A stretch of DNA of 64,000 bases from G963691885 sp963691885. GTDB lineage: Bacteria > Pseudomonadota > Alphaproteobacteria > UBA8366 > Aestuariispiraceae. The stretch is from the NCBI GenBank assembly GCA_963691885.1, contig OY829843.1:4402001-4466000 (forward strand), in the 5' to 3' direction. Under the pieces are notes generated by a model that was not told the DNA's origin, did not search any database, and was given only the letters and a program-made list of their open reading frames with translations. Of this stretch, positions 61,751 to 64,000 are shown piece after piece. Made by a program: the position numbers and the translations under genes. Every line of letters begins with the position of its first letter. Within the stretch, counting starts at the first letter, position 1.

Positions 61751-62569
61751 TTAACCATCATCGGCCATATTCAGAACCGTTCCGATGAGTTCTGAAGAAG
61801 AAACCAATCTCATAGATTCCCGTATCTCGGATTTTGTAGTTACGCCATTGGATACGACGAGCAATACACAGTCAACTTGCGGGAGAAATGCCAACGCATC
61901 ATCCGTGCTGAGCAGTGGCGGAAGATCAAAAATGACCATTCGGGACTCGTATCTGTTCCGAATATCAGTAACCAACTCCCTCACCCTTGTTGTCATGAGC
62001 GTTTCGGCTGCATTAAGGATCGGCGTTTGGTTTGGCAAAACAGTCAGTCTGGGTATACCCGGGTTAACAAACACGTCCGAGAGATCGCATTCTCCGCGAA
62101 CATATTCGTATAACGAGACCTTCTTCCCGATTCCAAGGTAATTTGCGATGTCCGGCGCCCTAAGGTCGAAATCCACGAGGAGAACCGTCTGTTCAGTCTG
62201 ATAAGCAATACTGAACGCAAGATTAATGGAGACAGTTGTTTTACCGCATCCGGTCGTGGGAGATGTCACGGCAATTGTACGCCAGCCGTTATCCTGCATG
62301 ATCTTGGTGACCTGTGTCCGAAGCCGGTCGAAGGCAATTGTTCTCGGATCGGTCTTACTGAGAGAGATAATGCGGTTCTTTTCCAAGTGCCCAACGTCGA
62401 GATCCTGAACTGATGTTTTGTGATACTCAATGGTTGCCGGGTCGGCTGGGACACCCCGGACGGATCTGGCGACCGCCACGCTGTTGCTCTCAGATTTGCT
62501 CTCATCAGAAGTCTTGCCCTGTTCACGTGCTACACGGGCACGCTCTATCGCATCCTTAATACGCTCCAT
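61751..62569 (-). CDS. BY-kinase/CpsD-like ATPase of the EPS locus, without tyrosine tail
   Basis: 272 residues. The bacterial tyrosine-kinase P-loop domain is complete: Walker A SPTTGCGKTTVSINLAFS, Walker A' VLLVDFDLRAPDIANYLG and Walker B RMVIFDLPPLLSTDDALAFL. The N-terminus MERIKDAIERARVAREQG matches XrtA-associated autokinases. The protein ends soon after the P-loop fold (LIGTVLNMADDG) and the last 30 residues have no tyrosine, so the usual Tyr-rich autophosphorylation tail is absent. It starts exactly after the stop of the 156-residue gene (TAGATG). Confidence 0.84.
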   Translation of the reverse strand: MERIKDAIERARVAREQGKTSDESKSESNSVAVARSVRGVPADPATIEYHKTSVQDLDVGHLEKNRIISLSKTDPRTIAFDRLRTQVTKIMQDNGWRTIAVTSPTTGCGKTTVSINLAFSIAYQTEQTVLLVDFDLRAPDIANYLGIGKKVSLYEYVRGECDLSDVFVNPGIPRLTVLPNQTPILNAAETLMTTRVRELVTDIRNRYESRMVIFDLPPLLSTDDALAFLPQVDCVLLVVSNGVTTKSEIRESMRLVSSSELIGTVLNMADDG

Positions 62570-63040
62570 CTAGATTTCCTCTTGGAGATCGAGAAGCATT
62601 TGACGAACAAGCTCCCAACCCTGCGCAATGTTGTTCATAACTGTCTCCACCCAACTCTGGACGATGATTAGATGTGGGCCCAGGTCGCCAACAGTTTCTG
62701 GATCAAGTCTGCCAACTATCACAATCGCAACCACCGCGACCACAACAATCGCCGTCAATATGAAGTTGAGACTACCCCGATTGCGTCTTTCCGGTTTCCT
62801 TGATCTAGCGATCGGCTGGGCATCTGTTTCGTCTCCTGAAATCGGTTTCTTTTTCGCGAAATCAGAATTGGGCTCAGCCAGATTGAGCGCTGTTTCAGTT
62901 GGCTCGCAGCGATCTTCCAGTCCAGTGTCTCTTCCCGCCCCGCCCGACGGTGGCGTGTTTACGTGCGCAGCCGACCCCTTTTCAGGTTCGACCGGCCGCG
63001 GTGAACGGGACTTTTGAATGGCATCATATATTTTTGTCAT
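62570..63040 (-). CDS. Small single-span membrane protein between the chain-length and kinase genes
   Basis: 156 residues, no family recognised. N-terminus MTKIYDAIQKSR is like the first helix of EPS tyrosine kinases; then about 75 polar, Pro/Glu-rich residues, one membrane helix (about 93-112, LNFILTAIVVVAVVAIVIVG) and a 44-residue C-terminal amphipathic part (SWVETVMNNIAQGWELVRQM). Gene order chain-length protein, this, kinase, all contiguous, points to a link between the two. A role as membrane adaptor is inference. Confidence 0.7.
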   Translation of the reverse strand: MTKIYDAIQKSRSPRPVEPEKGSAAHVNTPPSGGAGRDTGLEDRCEPTETALNLAEPNSDFAKKKPISGDETDAQPIARSRKPERRNRGSLNFILTAIVVVAVVAIVIVGRLDPETVGDLGPHLIIVQSWVETVMNNIAQGWELVRQMLLDLQEEI

Positions 63041-63063
63041 ACGCCAATGATCCGACGGTTCCC

Positions 63064-64000
63064 CTATAAGAAGCGATCACTTATTTTGTAGAACAGTTGG
63101 TCAATCGGCATGTAGAAAAAGTGAACCATTACCGTTCCCAAAACCCCTAGCATCAATAGACCTGTGACCAACAAATACCTCTTGCGCGTATTGGAACGGA
63201 CCTCTTGATGCGTTGTAATGTAGGGCACGCTGACAAGCGGCGCGATATGGGTCAGGTTTTCTAGCGCAAGAGCACCGCGAATACCGCCATCCAAGAACTC
63301 AATGCCGACAATGCTGGCCGCACCCAGCGCGAATGATAGGGCCAGCCCCATTCCCAGCAGCTTCTTTCTGTCAGGCTTTACGGGCTCTGTCGGGACTGTC
63401 GGTGGTTCTACAAGAACAAATCGTTCTGCTTTGCTTGCCTCTTCTACGTTTTCCGAAATCTGCGCTTCCATGGCCTTTGCACGAACATCATTGTACTTGG
63501 AAAGTGCGTTTTCGTAATCCCGGTTAAGCGCTCTGAGCGCCCGGTCAACTTGGGGTGCCTGAAGGATGGCATTTTCAATTTCTTCCAGTTGCCCACCCAA
63601 TGTTTCTTTTTGCTGTCGAAGCGAAAGTATGCGTTCCTTGGCGATGTTAATCTTAACGGCGATACTGGAAATGTTCAGGTTGATTGAAGACAATAACCCA
63701 GCGTTCGGGTCAATAGTTGGCGCAGAAGGTGCTTCAACAACGACCGGTTCATTTGCGCTCCTCAATGTCGCCGCTTCAGCAGCCAGTTCATCCCTCTCAG
63801 CCTGACCAAGCTCTCCGTTCGCGGAAGCCAGTGCCGCTTCAATTTGTTCAAGACGCAATTGCCGGCCAAACGGGCTTCCCTCAGCAATAAGGCGCGCAGT
63901 GGTCGCCTTTATTTCGCGTTTGAGGGCTTTGACATCCGGATGAGAGGGCGCATAGACAGCTTCCGCTGCACTCAATGAGGCGAGAAGCTCAACATATTGC
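63064..64000 (-). CDS. Polysaccharide chain-length determinant/GumC-type protein (partial, N-terminus off the right edge)
   Basis: The frame is open to the window edge, about 310 codons visible, giving the C-terminal part of a Wzz/GumC-type co-polymerase. SAAEAVYAPSHPDVKALKRE is a hallmark, followed by a long coiled-coil region (about 25-200 of the visible part), the VEPPTVPTEPVKPDRKK segment before the membrane helix, and a second helix near the end (LLVTGLLMLGVLGTVMVHFF). It controls chain length with the kinase-like ATPase encoded two genes downstream. Confidence 0.85.
   Translation of the reverse strand, partial: QYVELLASLSAAEAVYAPSHPDVKALKREIKATTARLIAEGSPFGRQLRLEQIEAALASANGELGQAERDELAAEAATLRSANEPVVVEAPSAPTIDPNAGLLSSINLNISSIAVKINIAKERILSLRQQKETLGGQLEEIENAILQAPQVDRALRALNRDYENALSKYNDVRAKAMEAQISENVEEASKAERFVLVEPPTVPTEPVKPDRKKLLGMGLALSFALGAASIVGIEFLDGGIRGALALENLTHIAPLVSVPYITTHQEVRSNTRKRYLLVTGLLMLGVLGTVMVHFFYMPIDQLFYKISDRFL

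Noticed and set aside
1..64000. tRNA, rRNA or CRISPR features
   Set aside because: I looked for T-loop-like sequences and regularly spaced repeats and found none that could be folded or aligned; a tRNAscan or CRISPR search would be needed to exclude them fully.

Overview
The window comes from an alphaproteobacterium that makes bacteriochlorophyll. The left 11 kb is part of a photosynthesis gene cluster with the PpsR/PpaA regulatory pair. Other typical alphaproteobacterial genes are a fused CysNC, an alanine dehydrogenase with a divergent Lrp-type gene, an intracellular PHB depolymerase, SapC and CheZ. The genus cannot be fixed from the sequence, nor whether it is a purple non-sulfur or an aerobic anoxygenic phototroph.

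Region 1 (1-11.5 kb), phototrophy: bchN (cut by the left edge) and bchF read leftward. ppaA, ppsR, bchG, a PucC-family carrier gene, bchP and an extended tspO read rightward; dxs and a cytochrome c2-like gene read leftward. Three pairs of PpsR/CrtJ-type boxes (TGT-N12-ACA or one mismatch) lie before bchF/ppaA, before bchG and before dxs, so repressor, pigment genes and isoprenoid supply look like one regulon.

Region 2 (11.6-21.4 kb), housekeeping and sensing: an MsbA-like ABC exporter, ald with a divergent Lrp-family regulator, an SDR, a tungstate-type TupBCA transporter, then cheZ with two small cyclic-nucleotide-binding-domain proteins and sapC.

Region 3 (21.4-30.5 kb): a peptide-type ABC transporter with both ATPases fused and a hairpin terminator between the binding-protein gene and the permeases. 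Beyond it are a PhnD-like protein with no signal peptide, coupled to an XRE-family regulator, and a divergent desaturase-like gene. A perfect 14-bp inverted repeat lies between the last two.

Region 4 (30.5-43.3 kb), amino acid, sulfur and carbon metabolism: an enolase-superfamily enzyme, Nudix, cysteine synthase family, AlaX, HpaI aldolase, mercaptopyruvate sulfurtransferase, a double GNAT, an FAD oxidoreductase, cystathionine beta-lyase, a two-subunit ThDP decarboxylase, phaZ with a PhaR-like palindrome upstream, and a DUF1194 protein.

Region 5 (43.3-64 kb), sulfate activation and exopolysaccharide: cysD-cysNC make PAPS. Next comes a decaying gene broken by a lost start, an amber codon and a precise IS256-family insertion. 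Two glycosyltransferases, a PEP-CTERM-like surface protein, ManC, and an exosortase-type export set follow (ATPase with an uncharacterised partner, TPR lipoprotein, flippase, chain-length protein, tyrosine-kinase-like ATPase), together with a sulfotransferase. PAPS synthesis next to a sulfotransferase in an EPS locus suggests a sulfated polysaccharide. The exosortase and the initiating transferase are not in the window.
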